Assembly: GCA_964609825.1 (NCBI GenBank)
Contig: CAZSSH010000007.1
Location: 124,001 to 188,000, forward strand
Direction: 5' to 3'
Length of the DNA: 64,000 nt
Origin: CAZSSH01 sp964609825
GTDB taxonomy: Bacteria; Verrucomicrobiota; Lentisphaeria; Victivallales; Victivallaceae
The notes below the pieces were generated by a model. The model searched no databases, was not told the origin of the DNA, and saw only the letters and a program-made list of their open reading frames with translations. The translations under genes were made by a program, and so were the position numbers. Shown here one piece after another: positions 44,901-52,598 of the stretch (position 1 is the stretch's first letter; each line of letters starts with the position of its first letter).

Positions 44901-45056
44901 TCCAATTTGAAGCTATATCTGGACAAAGACGGTGAACCTTTGCTGCTTGCCGAGGGCAAAGGCAAAAAGATGCTGCAAAAAATCGACCAAGTGCGGGTCA
45001 GCCTGAGCGGTTGGGGTGCGGGGCCGTTGCTGCTCTCGGGTTTGGAAGCGCATTGA
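41973..45056 (+). CDS. Secreted GH39-like glycoside hydrolase with a CBM9-like module
   Basis: 1027 residues from ATG 41973 (MNLRCFILLLSVAVL signal peptide); an upstream in-frame TTG overlaps the pseudopilin gene and is less likely. A (beta/alpha)8 barrel of clan-A type holds the acid/base in ALELWNEPF (Glu231) and the nucleophile in PLWVSESGTPG (Glu325), as in GH39/GH5-like enzymes. Residues about 490-620 look like beta-sandwich linker domains. About 630-830 resembles CBM9/DOMON (KMVLDGEKKEKSWASS, VMWSDTGLCFFVEVDD). The last about 180 residues look like a LamG/concanavalin-like domain. The substrate is unknown. Likely controlled by the GntR-type regulator upstream. Confidence 0.75.
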   Translation: MNLRCFILLLSVAVLPLAATDMVPDSCAGFYVSPGETVTLDFLLRGGDLKELSYVLSDYSGKEIASGTAVTAAGHSQINLEKLAQGYYELTFAGQDKAFGVIVLPDYISPRDGYWQLDAGLTWSKWDMNTKKTMVKILTQKGIAGFRERLPWPGIDSAKGFDADAGGVKMLRDQVYGGDGRVLELFQDSPGYLRFDPANPFAVDLAKSFVSWQKIVANYQHSWSALELWNEPFYSAKGIPADQYVPIAKTVAAAVGRMTVAGGCFSPSIASAYLDNCADNGFLDAIDAMTLHFYGNPETMANLIVFYRDYLKRYGKANMPLWVSESGTPGQLGKYNRSGAASDAETARKTVMRAVECRALGVERFYAFYLQYHIEGVISWGMTDRNASPQRALAAWLYAAQTIGQLPYLGTVKALAGPGRLNRVFDAGSDAVIVLYGAPGETVKLPFPIISASGIDGRNLPTPKGAVTLADGLIYLRVGKNMLDVEDAGVGAGLFAYLSLPKPVRTVKTLVLQPVYLPKQFSQATNNGYFVADEAVGQLKLPVNVVNLKDSECEVTVTLNFAGALPQTLKLPPLSSRQLVWELNLAGQLKGNVPLNILIRAKSADAADQAAIVLFAAPSKKTYMVVKNSEKMVLDGEKKEKSWASSTLITDLTCLDDSPDGKPVKPEDFQASANVMWSDTGLCFFVEVDDPVHEAPETAALSWQKDSVQIAFFQENSPHDRNDFEWGFYLDGNGPQKVLFRSSGGGKLSDGTKIAIRRDEAAKKTCYEGVISWLDLGSMNAINERAGSRFRLSFIVNDANRGQRRWLEWSPGIAKSKKPTEYPELVLYDADGGGRTASDDSLLRQYQTAVPGNFELLTYQGWTALKMLDRKDSVLTWTLPEAKSSDLPFTLSFYLAATQFHQYKSTGFVVKAGFADAAKQEGYESWIASGGNMFADRTGFALADRDGTLVRLGPDGVKFPTDGKFYKITFVYDPVSSNLKLYLDKDGEPLLLAEGKGKKMLQKIDQVRVSLSGWGAGPLLLSGLEAH

Positions 45057-45091
45057 CCGGTTTGCCTTAACCTCGGACTTGGGAAAACCGC

Positions 45092-45529
45092 TTATTTTTC
45101 GATGATTTTTTTGAGGTCGCGCAAATGATCGTCGAGTGATGTCGCCCCCAGCCGCCCCAGCTCTTTGCCGTCGGCATCGGTGATGACGATGGTCGGAAAG
45201 CCATCGATGTCATAAGACTTTGACAAGATCCGGTTTTGCATGATTTCGGCTTGATCGAGCTTGGCTTTTTTGGGGAAATCAAGATAGACGAGGACGACTT
45301 TGCCCTTGGTATAATCGATAAAAGGTTGCTGTGTCAGCACTTCGTTATGAAGTTTGATGCACCAAGGGCACCAGTCCGAGCCGGTGAATAATAAATACAT
45401 CGGCAACTGTTTCTCCGCCGCGACTTTTTTGGCATCCTGATAATCGGTGTACCACCCCTCCGGTGCCGTTGCCATCACCGCGGTCATGGTCAGAAGTGTC
45501 AAGGCCGCTGTCAACATCCATTTTTTCAT
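45092..45529 (-). CDS. Periplasmic WCPWC thioredoxin-fold protein, paralogue
   Basis: 145 residues with signal peptide MKKWMLTAALTLLTMTAVMA, active site FTGSDWCPWCIKLHNEV and cis-Pro in IDGFPTIVITDADG. It is very similar throughout to the protein encoded at 39479-39922, including a shared MKKWML start, so the two are recent paralogues. Unlike the other copy it stands alone, not next to dsbD. A GAGGCG site precedes the ATG. Confidence 0.88.
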   Translation of the reverse strand: MKKWMLTAALTLLTMTAVMATAPEGWYTDYQDAKKVAAEKQLPMYLLFTGSDWCPWCIKLHNEVLTQQPFIDYTKGKVVLVYLDFPKKAKLDQAEIMQNRILSKSYDIDGFPTIVITDADGKELGRLGATSLDDHLRDLKKIIEK

Positions 45530-45598
45530 TTTCGCCTCCTTTTATCCCCGGCGAATCATCGCGGGGTTGATTTGAATATAATTGCCATATTGTAAAAA

Positions 45599-46153
45599 TC
45601 AAGCATCGGGTGTTTCTAGTTTCGCTCTTTGCCGCAAATAGGCGCAAAAGTAGCGCACTGCGTCTGCATCAGTGTTGGAAAAATAGCTCAGAAATTTACC
45701 GTTTTTGAGCTTGATTGAGATGGTGTAGACCGTGTTTGCAAAAGAGGGTTCGCTTTTGACCTCGATACGGGAGATGTCATTAAGGTGAAAACGGTGGCGG
45801 ATGCTGAGCGGGCCGATACCGACAAAAAGGGTCAATTCGCCATTGTTGTCGCGGATTTCATATCTGCCGAATAAGAGCGGGATTCCCCAGAGGATGGCCG
45901 CAAATATGATCAAAAAACGAATGATGGATATACTCGTTGTATCGAAGGCGGGTGGTGTCAACGACCTGTAATAGTGCCCAAATATATCAATGGCTGATGA
46001 GAGTGCAAAGGAAAAGATCAGACTGACTGCAAACCATGAAATTTGTTTATAACGGATGATGATCCCTGTCGGGGCACCAAAGACGGTGACCTTGGCCGGC
46101 GGCGTGCCGGGGGTGGGCAAAGTTTGCTGTTGGCATTGGGGGCAGCGGATCAT
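45599..46153 (-). CDS. Small membrane protein, paralogue C of a tandem family (CxxC, two TM, PH-like)
   Basis: 184 residues from ATG 46153 behind AAAGG. It begins M-I-R-C-P-Q-C with a single CxxC knuckle and no second pair. It has two hydrophobic segments (ISWFAVSLIFSFALSSAIDIF, IIRFLIIFAAILWGIPLLF), then a C-terminal domain with EIRDNNGELTLFVGIGPLS, a PH-like pattern, ending in DADAVRYFCAYLRQRAKL. It shares the order and the end motif with the two genes upstream. Unknown function. Confidence 0.75.
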   Translation of the reverse strand: MIRCPQCQQQTLPTPGTPPAKVTVFGAPTGIIIRYKQISWFAVSLIFSFALSSAIDIFGHYYRSLTPPAFDTTSISIIRFLIIFAAILWGIPLLFGRYEIRDNNGELTLFVGIGPLSIRHRFHLNDISRIEVKSEPSFANTVYTISIKLKNGKFLSYFSNTDADAVRYFCAYLRQRAKLETPDA

Positions 46154-46167
46154 AATGGACCTTTTTC

Positions 46168-46818
46168 TTAAATCAATTTTGCCTTTTTGCGCAAATAAGC
46201 GCAAAAATAGCGCACCGCATCCTCGTTGGGACTTTGGAAATAAGTGAAGCGTTTGCCGTTTTTGAGCAAAATCGAGATGTTATAGTTGGTGTTGGTTCCG
46301 TTTTTGCCGGAGTTGATACTGGTTTTGAAATCGATGGCGGCAACTTCACTTAAATCCAAATGGCGTTTGAAGCCAACCGGGCCGACGCCGGTAAACAAGG
46401 TGATTCCCTCAAAATCCTCGCGGATCTCGCGTTTGCCGAAGAGCATAAAAATAATGGCAAAAATGAGCACCACCGTGCCCAGCAAAAACGGGAGGAAAAA
46501 CAATACTTCAAACGAAAAACCCTTATCCGTGAGCATCTTGGTCATGCCGAACATGGAGCCGCCGGACCAGATTGCTGTAAAAATAATGAAAAAAAAGACA
46601 ATTCCGGAAATTTTTTTATAGCGGACAATCGTCCCTGCCGGTCCCTCAAACACGGTTACGCCCGCCGGAGTGATGTTGAGGTCCTGTTTGCTTTGGCCGA
46701 GGTCGACAAGCTCGTCATAGGGGTGATTGCGATTGCAGTTGCGGCAATAGGCGAGGTTGGTTGCGACGTTGAAGTTGTCAGGCGTGATTTCCTGTTTGCA
46801 GTCGGGGCATTGGATCAT
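46168..46818 (-). CDS. Small membrane protein, paralogue B of a tandem family
   Basis: 216 residues from ATG 46818 (MIQCPDCKQE). The zinc ribbon is complete here: C-P-D-C near the start and C-R-N-C at about residue 30. Two membrane segments (ISGIVFFFIIFTAIWSGGSMF and VLFFLPFLLGTVVLIFAIIFMLF) are followed by the EIREDFEGITLFTGVGPVGF domain and the EDAVRYFCAYLRKKAKL end motif. Its end lies 14 bases before paralogue C. No clear ribosome-binding site. Unknown function. Confidence 0.75.
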   Translation of the reverse strand: MIQCPDCKQEITPDNFNVATNLAYCRNCNRNHPYDELVDLGQSKQDLNITPAGVTVFEGPAGTIVRYKKISGIVFFFIIFTAIWSGGSMFGMTKMLTDKGFSFEVLFFLPFLLGTVVLIFAIIFMLFGKREIREDFEGITLFTGVGPVGFKRHLDLSEVAAIDFKTSINSGKNGTNTNYNISILLKNGKRFTYFQSPNEDAVRYFCAYLRKKAKLI

Positions 46819-46830
46819 ATTGCACACTCG

Positions 46831-47439
46831 CTAAGTTAAGTTGGTTTTTTGCCGCAGCCAAATATAAAAAAAATGGAGCGCATCCCGGTCATGAGATTTA
46901 AAAAAGATGAAACGTTGTCCGCCGGTGAGCTTGAGCTCGATGTGGCAATCGGAGCGGTCGTTAAGATCATTGCCGCCGGGAGCGACCAATTTGATTTCGT
47001 CGACCTCGCAAGCTTCGAAACGGCAACTGACGCCAAACGGCCCGACGCCGGTAAAAAGAGTCAGATTTTGACCGGTTTGGCGGATTTCATTTTTGCCGCA
47101 GAGCTCATAAATCAGCCACGCCAGCGCTCCGACGGCAAGGACGCCAAAGATGGCCTCTATCCAAATGGTCGAAAAATTATGGTCGCGCCAATGACGGGTT
47201 GCCGGCTCGGTAAGGAGGACAATCAGCGTCACTCCGGTCAGATAAAAAAAAGTTTTGGCCGGTGCAAAACGGGAAGAGCGGAGGATGGCTCCGTCGCTTG
47301 TTATTTTGATTTTGACGCTTGGCGGGATGAGCGACTCCGGCGGCAGTGCCGATTGGCACCCCGCGCAACGGGCGGGTTTGTCCGCAACTTGATCACTCTG
47401 GAGCGCAATCCTTTGTTTGCAGTCGGGGCATTGGAGCAT
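46831..47439 (-). CDS. Small membrane protein, paralogue A of a tandem family
   Basis: 202 residues from ATG 47439, behind GGAAAGG. A TTG three codons earlier is possible but less likely. The zinc ribbon is C-P-D-C plus C-A-G-C. Two membrane segments (TFFYLTGVTLIVLLTEP and IWIEAIFGVLAVGALAWLIYEL) precede NEIRQTGQNLTLFTGVGPFG, and the end is DALHFFYIWLRQKTNL. It is the first and most divergent of the three tandem copies. Function unknown. Confidence 0.75.
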   Translation of the reverse strand: MLQCPDCKQRIALQSDQVADKPARCAGCQSALPPESLIPPSVKIKITSDGAILRSSRFAPAKTFFYLTGVTLIVLLTEPATRHWRDHNFSTIWIEAIFGVLAVGALAWLIYELCGKNEIRQTGQNLTLFTGVGPFGVSCRFEACEVDEIKLVAPGGNDLNDRSDCHIELKLTGGQRFIFFKSHDRDALHFFYIWLRQKTNLT

Positions 47440-47607
47440 AAATGACAAGCCTTTCCAAGGTTGTTATAACTCTAATTTAACGCATTCGGGTCAAAATGCA
47501 AATGAATTTTTGTGTTGACTCTGCAATTTTGGGTTGATTTTTGAGACTTGTCACGATATGTTATCGGCAGGGTCACCGTTACAGTACTTTTAGGGAAAGG
47601 AAAAAAT

Positions 47608-48375
47608 ATGAAATTAAGTCCGATTTTTGCTTTGTTATTGCTGATAATTTTGACTTCCTGCCGCAGCACCGATACCACCCCGGTGTTTGCCACCGAGGAG
47701 CCGATGTACAAGGATTACCGCGTACCGGTCGACAAAGTGTGGAAAGATACCTCGGTGTCGCTTGCCCGTTATGACAAAATCATGATTCCGCCGGTGGTGA
47801 CCAATTTGCAGATGGACCAGAGTTTTTTGGAGGAGCACAGTTTTAAATCGGTAACCGGCATTGAGGACGATGATTTGCGCGATATGGCAGCCTACATGCG
47901 CAAGGCTTTCATCTCCGCCATTCAGGACAATCCCTGCCGGATGAGCGTCACCGATGTCCCCGGACCCCGGACGTTGCGTCTGGAGCTGGCCATTACCAAG
48001 CTTACTTGCGATTCGCCGCTGATGGAGACCGGCACCACCGTCGGGATGGCCTTTATCAACCCGTGGTCATTGTGCATGATCCCGTTTCGTTCGGCGGCCG
48101 AAAAAGAGGCGCGCGCCGATGCTTTGATCGTCGTCGAGGGCAAAATCGTCGACTCGCAAACCGGCGAATTGCTGGTGCTCTTCCAGGTTTCCGGCAAGCA
48201 GGATTTGGCTTTGGTTGACGTCAACAAGTACACGGACCGCTATGCCAACGTCAAGGCGATCATCAACGGCTGGGCCAAGCTCCTCGTGGAGGCGATCAAC
48301 AAGCGCCCGCTGGAGACCGATACGACTATCGCTCCGGTGACCAAGGACAACGGCGTCTCCGTGATCCGATACTAG
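47608..48375 (+). CDS. DUF3313-like lipoprotein
   Basis: 255 residues from ATG 47608 behind AAAGGA. The lipobox L-T-S-C ends at Cys18, so it is lipidated. The rest has the pattern of DUF3313 outer-envelope lipoproteins: ARYDKIMIPPVV, a conserved middle with RTLRLELAITKL, and RADALIVVEGKIVDSQTGELLV near residue 190. The function of that family is not established. It is followed directly by repeat copy 1 and then pepD. Confidence 0.7.
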   Translation: MKLSPIFALLLLIILTSCRSTDTTPVFATEEPMYKDYRVPVDKVWKDTSVSLARYDKIMIPPVVTNLQMDQSFLEEHSFKSVTGIEDDDLRDMAAYMRKAFISAIQDNPCRMSVTDVPGPRTLRLELAITKLTCDSPLMETGTTVGMAFINPWSLCMIPFRSAAEKEARADALIVVEGKIVDSQTGELLVLFQVSGKQDLALVDVNKYTDRYANVKAIINGWAKLLVEAINKRPLETDTTIAPVTKDNGVSVIRY

Positions 48376-48384
48376 AGAGTCAAA

Positions 48385-48548
48385 TTCAAAACTATTTTGA
48401 GATTTTTACGTTTTTTTCGGCCTTTTGGGCCTTTCGGCTCATTTTACGTAGCGCTGCTGCGCTTAATTTCGCCGAAAAACCAAAAATTTACAAAAAACAC
48501 TGCAAAAATCTGTTCAAAAGTATTTTTGCATTTACCTCTGAGGAAAAT
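48385..48548 (+). repeat. Dispersed intergenic repeat, copy 1
   Basis: About 164 bases sharing an identical 24-base opening (with TCAAAA-CTA-TTTTGA, 48386-48400) and a conserved core (CGTAGC-GCT-GCTGCG, 48447-48461, then CTTAATTTCGC) with 52389-52557, in the same orientation. It fills the gap between the lipoprotein and pepD. Confidence 0.8.
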
Positions 48549-48552
48549 CATC

Positions 48553-49977
48553 ATGACAGAGCTCCCCAATACCCTGTTGTGGCATTATTTTAAAGCGATT
48601 TGCCAAATCCCGCATCCGTCGGGTCACGAGCAAGCGCTGGCCAAGTGGCTGGTCAAAGAGGCCAAGGCGCACGGCCTTGCCGCTGAAACCGACCCGGCGG
48701 GCAATGTCAAAATCCACCGTCCGGCGGCCCCCGGGTTGGCGCATAAGCCGCATGTCATTTTGCAGGCGCACCTCGATATGGTGCCGCAGGTAGCTGAGGG
48801 GTGCCGCTTTGACTTTTTGCATGACCCGATTGCGTTAAAACTTGACCGCGATTTGCTTTACTCCGACTCCGGCACCACGCTGGGGGCGGACAACGGCATC
48901 GGGGTCGCGGCGGCGCTTGCCTCGTTGTTTGTCCCCGACGGCCAATACGGTCCCTTGACTGCGGTGTTTACTGTCAGCGAAGAGGTCGGCCTTGACGGCG
49001 CACAGGCGTTGAGCCCCGGTTTTTTGGCGGCGGATTATCTCCTCAACCTCGACTCGGAGTGCGACAAAGAGATCATTGTCGGTTGCGCCGGGGGTGCGCA
49101 GACCTCGTTTGCAAGGCCATATCAAGGCGAAAGCGCTCCCGCCGGGTATTTGGGCGTCAAATTCACGGTCCGCAACCTTGCGGGCGGCCACTCGGGGATC
49201 AACATCCATCAGCGGCGCGGCAATGCGTTAAAATTGCTGGCGGCGCTGTTGGCCGAATTCCCGGCGTTTCGTTTGAGCCAAATCGAGGGGGGCACGCTGG
49301 ATAACGTCATCCCGCGCGAAGCCTTTGCCTATGGCTGGTTGCCGCCGGATGCGTTGGACCGGGCCAAAGTCGCCGCATTTCAGGCGGCCGCCGCGGAAAC
49401 CTTTGTTTCGCCCGCTGATTTTGAGGTCGCGGTCGAACCGGTTACGTTTGACGGCGATGTTTTGCCGCTGGCGTTGCAGCAAACGTTGCTTGCCGCCTTG
49501 CTCAATTGTCCCAATGAAGTTTTGGAGTACGAAACCGTTGAGCCGGTGATGGTCAAAAGCTCAAGCAACCTTGCCTCGGTTAAAATCGGCGGCGGCAGTG
49601 TCTTGATCCGCACCAGCCAGCGGAGTTTGCAAGCGGCGCAACGCGAATTTTGGACCCAGGCGGTCATCCAAAACTTTGCCCCTTTAAATGCCGAGGTAAA
49701 GATCGACAACACTTATTGCCCGTGGCCGCCCCATTATGACAACCGGTTGTTACAGCAATCAATCGCGTGTTATCACGCGGTATTCGGCACGGCGCCGGAG
49801 GTAAAAACCATCCATGCCGGGCTGGAGTGCGGGATCATCGGCGCCATTAACCCCAAATTGGAGATGATCTCCATCGGCCCTGATATTCACAATCCCCACA
49901 GCCCCGCCGAGAGCGTTTCCGTCTCCTCGGTTGGCAAATTCTTCGCCCTTTTGCAAAAAATATTGCGGACGGTGTAG
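48553..49977 (+). CDS. pepD: Aminoacyl-histidine dipeptidase (M20 family)
   Basis: 474 residues from ATG 48553 behind TGAGGAAAATC; an upstream in-frame start at 48397 would translate the dispersed repeat and is rejected. M20 metallopeptidase motifs are clear: the zinc His and Asp in LQAHLDMVPQ, GADNGIGVAAALA, the catalytic Glu-Glu in VFTVSEEVGLDGAQAL, and GGHSGINIHQRRGNALKLL in the dimerisation domain. It cleaves Xaa-His dipeptides in the cytoplasm. Length matches PepD/PepV relatives. Confidence 0.93.
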   Translation: MTELPNTLLWHYFKAICQIPHPSGHEQALAKWLVKEAKAHGLAAETDPAGNVKIHRPAAPGLAHKPHVILQAHLDMVPQVAEGCRFDFLHDPIALKLDRDLLYSDSGTTLGADNGIGVAAALASLFVPDGQYGPLTAVFTVSEEVGLDGAQALSPGFLAADYLLNLDSECDKEIIVGCAGGAQTSFARPYQGESAPAGYLGVKFTVRNLAGGHSGINIHQRRGNALKLLAALLAEFPAFRLSQIEGGTLDNVIPREAFAYGWLPPDALDRAKVAAFQAAAAETFVSPADFEVAVEPVTFDGDVLPLALQQTLLAALLNCPNEVLEYETVEPVMVKSSSNLASVKIGGGSVLIRTSQRSLQAAQREFWTQAVIQNFAPLNAEVKIDNTYCPWPPHYDNRLLQQSIACYHAVFGTAPEVKTIHAGLECGIIGAINPKLEMISIGPDIHNPHSPAESVSVSSVGKFFALLQKILRTV

Positions 49978-49996
49978 GTCGCTCGAAAACAACAAA

Positions 49997-50028
49997 AAAA
50001 GCCGGATGCTTTCCGGCATCCGGCTTTT
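49997..50028. terminator. Bidirectional intrinsic terminator between pepD and the STAS gene
   Basis: AAAAGCCGGATGC (49997-50009) pairs perfectly with GCATCCGGCTTTT (50016-50028) around a 6-base loop, with A- and T-rich flanks, serving both convergent genes. Confidence 0.92.
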
Positions 50029-50042
50029 AATTTGGCTGGGAG

Positions 50043-50576
50043 TTACTCGGATCTTTTATCCTGATCTTTTGACTCCGCGTCTTTTTGACGCTGCTTGAGG
50101 CGTTCGACGTCCTGATCGGCGTACTCGATGACTTTGTCGAATTTGGCCGCATTGGCCGAATCGGCCTCGACCAGTACTTTGTGCGCCTCGCTCACCGTTT
50201 CGGCGGTGTTGAGGATGTTTTTGTCGCTCGTTTGCAGCGATTGCGCCGCTTGCGGCGCACTGGACGCATCGACAAAAGTGAACAACCGGGCGATGCCCAA
50301 GTCTTTGAGCAGCTTTTGGATGGTCGGCGACGCGTTGAGGATCTCCACTTTGGCCTTGATCTTGGCGGCTTTGAGCCCGATCATGGTCATTACGCCCATA
50401 AAGGTGCTGTCCATCGCGAGACAGTCGGCCATGTCAAAACAGACCATGGTGAATTTGTCATCGAGATTTTTGGCCATCTCGCGCAACGGCACGCCGTACT
50501 CAAAATTGGCGCGGCCGATTACTTTGATCGAGTATACATTGTCTTTGACCGAAATTAACAGGTCCGAATCTTTCAT
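50043..50576 (-). CDS. STAS-domain protein (anti-sigma factor antagonist-like)
   Basis: 177 residues behind GGAGTAAAG. A STAS fold occupies residues 1-105: an N-terminal strand pair, FTMVCFDMADCLAMDSTFMGVM with the candidate phosphorylation site Ser57 in D-S-T, and the NASPTIQKLLKDLGIARLFTF pattern. The remaining 70 residues are helical and acidic/basic, ending in a charged tail, an extension beyond a classical SpoIIAA. Such proteins switch partner proteins by Ser/Thr phosphorylation; no kinase is nearby. It follows alaS by two bases and was probably cotranscribed with it. Confidence 0.8.
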   Translation of the reverse strand: MKDSDLLISVKDNVYSIKVIGRANFEYGVPLREMAKNLDDKFTMVCFDMADCLAMDSTFMGVMTMIGLKAAKIKAKVEILNASPTIQKLLKDLGIARLFTFVDASSAPQAAQSLQTSDKNILNTAETVSEAHKVLVEADSANAAKFDKVIEYADQDVERLKQRQKDAESKDQDKRSE

Positions 50577-50578
50577 CT

Positions 50579-52354
50579 TTACTCCAGTACCGCTTTGATG
50601 CGGCGGACGCCGCGGCTTGAGCTCTCCTCTTTGAGGATTTTGAATTTACCGAGGTCGCCGGTTTTGGCGGCATGGGGCCCGCCGCAGATTTCCTTGCTGA
50701 ATTTGCCCATGGTGTAAACTTTGACCTTGGCCGCGTAACGGTCCTCAAAGAGACCCATGGCGCCGGAGTTCTTGGCGCTCTCGACATCCATTTCCTCGCA
50801 GATGATTTCGGCATTGGCCGCGATGGCGTCGTTGACGAGTTGCTCGACTTCTTTGATTTGCTCGGGCGTCATTTTGTCCTCGTGCGAGAAGTCAAAACGC
50901 AGACGCTCGGCTGTGATGTTGGAGCCCTTTTGCTCGACGTGGCTGCCGAGGACCCGGCGCAGCGCGGCTTGCAGCAAGTGGGTGGCGCTGTGCAATTTGG
51001 CGGTATCCTCGGAGTGGTCGGAGAGGCCCCCCTTAAATTTTTGCTCGGCGCCCTGGCGCGAGAGCTCCTGATGCTTGGCATAGGCTTCCTCAAAGCCCTT
51101 GAGATCGACTTCAAACCCTTTTTCGGCCGCCATCTCGGTGGTGAGCTCGATCGGGAAGCCGTAGGTTTCGTAGAGGAAAAAGGCGTTTTTGCCGGAAATC
51201 ACTTTTTTCTGAATATGGGCGGGGACGCGCTCAATGAGTTTCTCAAACTCGCGGGTGCCTTTTTCGAGCGTGACCGCAAATTGTTTCTCCTCGCGGTCGA
51301 GCTCGTCGCAGATTTGCTGTTGGTTGTTGATCAGCTCGGGGTAGACTTGGCCGAATTGGCCGATGACCGCCCGGGCGATGCGGGAGGTGAACTCGGTCTC
51401 GATCCCGAGCTTGCGCCCCTCGCGGATGGCGCGGCGGATCAGGCGGCGCAATACGTAGGGCTGGTCGACTTTGCCGGGGGTGATGCCGTCGCCCAAAATA
51501 AAGGTCGCGGCGCGCAAATGGTCGGCGATGATCCGCTCGGAGGCGGAGCGCACCTGGGGCGTCTCGGCAATGTTGCGGACGGCGTCCAATTCGGCAAAAA
51601 TCGAGGCAAAAATTTCGGTCTCGTAGCAGCTTGTTTTGCCCTGCAAAATCGCAGTGACGCGCTCAAGGCCCATACCGGTATCGACGTTCTTTTGCGACAA
51701 CGGCTCATATTTGCCGTCGGCGGTTTTGTTATACTGCATAAAGACGTCGTTCCAAATCTCGACCCAGCGCTTGTCGGCGGGGTCAAAGACGGCCGGAGCG
51801 GTGCCGCCGCCGGTCCAGTAAAACATCTCGGTGTCCGGGCCGCAGGGGCCGGTCTGGCCCGCCGGGCCCCACCAGTTGTCTTTTTTCCCGAGCTTGGCGA
51901 TGCGTTCGGCGGGGATGCCGAGGCTTTGCCACAAGGCAAAGGCTTCGGCGTCAAACGGCGCATCATTGTCGCCCGCAAAGACGGTGACGGCAAGCATGTT
52001 GACGGGGATATTGAGGTAATCTTTGCTTGTTAAAAACTCAAAGCTGAAGCGGATCGCCTCTTCTTTAAAATAGTCGCCCAAGGACCAGTTGCCGAGCATT
52101 TCAAAAAAGGTCAAGTGCACCGGGTCGCCGACCTCGTCGATGTCGCCGGTGCGGATGCATTTTTGGAAGTCGGTCAAACGCTTGCCCGCGGGGTGCTTGG
52201 CACCTTGCAGATAAGGCACGAGGGGGTGCATCCCGGCGGTGGTAAAGAGGCAAGTGGGGTCGTTTTCGGGCACGACCGGCGCGCTTTTAATCTCAACGTG
52301 TCCTTTGCTTTTAAAGAAGTCGACAAACTTCCGACGGATCTCATTGGCTTTCAT
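50579..52354 (-). CDS. alaS: Alanyl-tRNA synthetase, short form without the C-terminal domain
   Basis: 591 residues from ATG 52354 (MKANEIRRKF). The class II catalytic core starts with KSAPVVPENDPTCLFTTAGMHP and includes QKCIRTGDIDEVG and DTGMGLERV. The editing domain holds the zinc ligands in HSATHLLQ and CGGPHAAKTGDLG. The chain stops soon after the editing domain at KILKEESSSRGVRRIKAV, so it lacks the DHHA1 and C-Ala domains that bring most bacterial AlaRS to about 875 residues. Similar short AlaRS occur in spirochaetes such as Borrelia. It should still charge and edit Ala-tRNA. Confidence 0.93.
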   Translation of the reverse strand: MKANEIRRKFVDFFKSKGHVEIKSAPVVPENDPTCLFTTAGMHPLVPYLQGAKHPAGKRLTDFQKCIRTGDIDEVGDPVHLTFFEMLGNWSLGDYFKEEAIRFSFEFLTSKDYLNIPVNMLAVTVFAGDNDAPFDAEAFALWQSLGIPAERIAKLGKKDNWWGPAGQTGPCGPDTEMFYWTGGGTAPAVFDPADKRWVEIWNDVFMQYNKTADGKYEPLSQKNVDTGMGLERVTAILQGKTSCYETEIFASIFAELDAVRNIAETPQVRSASERIIADHLRAATFILGDGITPGKVDQPYVLRRLIRRAIREGRKLGIETEFTSRIARAVIGQFGQVYPELINNQQQICDELDREEKQFAVTLEKGTREFEKLIERVPAHIQKKVISGKNAFFLYETYGFPIELTTEMAAEKGFEVDLKGFEEAYAKHQELSRQGAEQKFKGGLSDHSEDTAKLHSATHLLQAALRRVLGSHVEQKGSNITAERLRFDFSHEDKMTPEQIKEVEQLVNDAIAANAEIICEEMDVESAKNSGAMGLFEDRYAAKVKVYTMGKFSKEICGGPHAAKTGDLGKFKILKEESSSRGVRRIKAVLE

Positions 52355-52388
52355 ATTCAATTTTCCGCAAAAATGGTTAAAAGATAAT

Positions 52389-52557
52389 TTCAAAACTATT
52401 TTGAGATTTTTGCCCCCTTTTTGGTCTTTTGCGGCTTTTCGCTCATCTTACGTAGCGCTGCTACGCTTAATTTCGCTCAAAATCCCAAAATTTGCAAAAA
52501 AATTGACAAAAATCAATTCAAAAAGGTATTTTTGCAATCATCTCTCAAAAATAAATC
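52389..52557 (+). repeat. Dispersed intergenic repeat, copy 2
   Basis: About 169 bases matching 48385-48548 in the same orientation. TCAAAA-CTA-TTTTGA is at 52390-52404 and a perfect hairpin CGTAGC-GCT-GCTACG at 52451-52465. It lies just upstream of alaS (minus strand) and fills most of the 244-base gap at 52355-52598. Confidence 0.8.
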
Positions 52558-52598
52558 CATATAATATAACATGATATTACGGGATTTGCAAATTTTTT

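Noticed and set aside
48397..48552. N-terminal extension of PepD through the dispersed repeat
   Set aside because: The extension is repeat DNA, has no PepD similarity, and a good ribosome-binding site precedes ATG 48553. The similar peptide (…YVALLRLIS…) in repeat copy 2 reflects shared DNA, though translation of the repeat cannot be wholly excluded.
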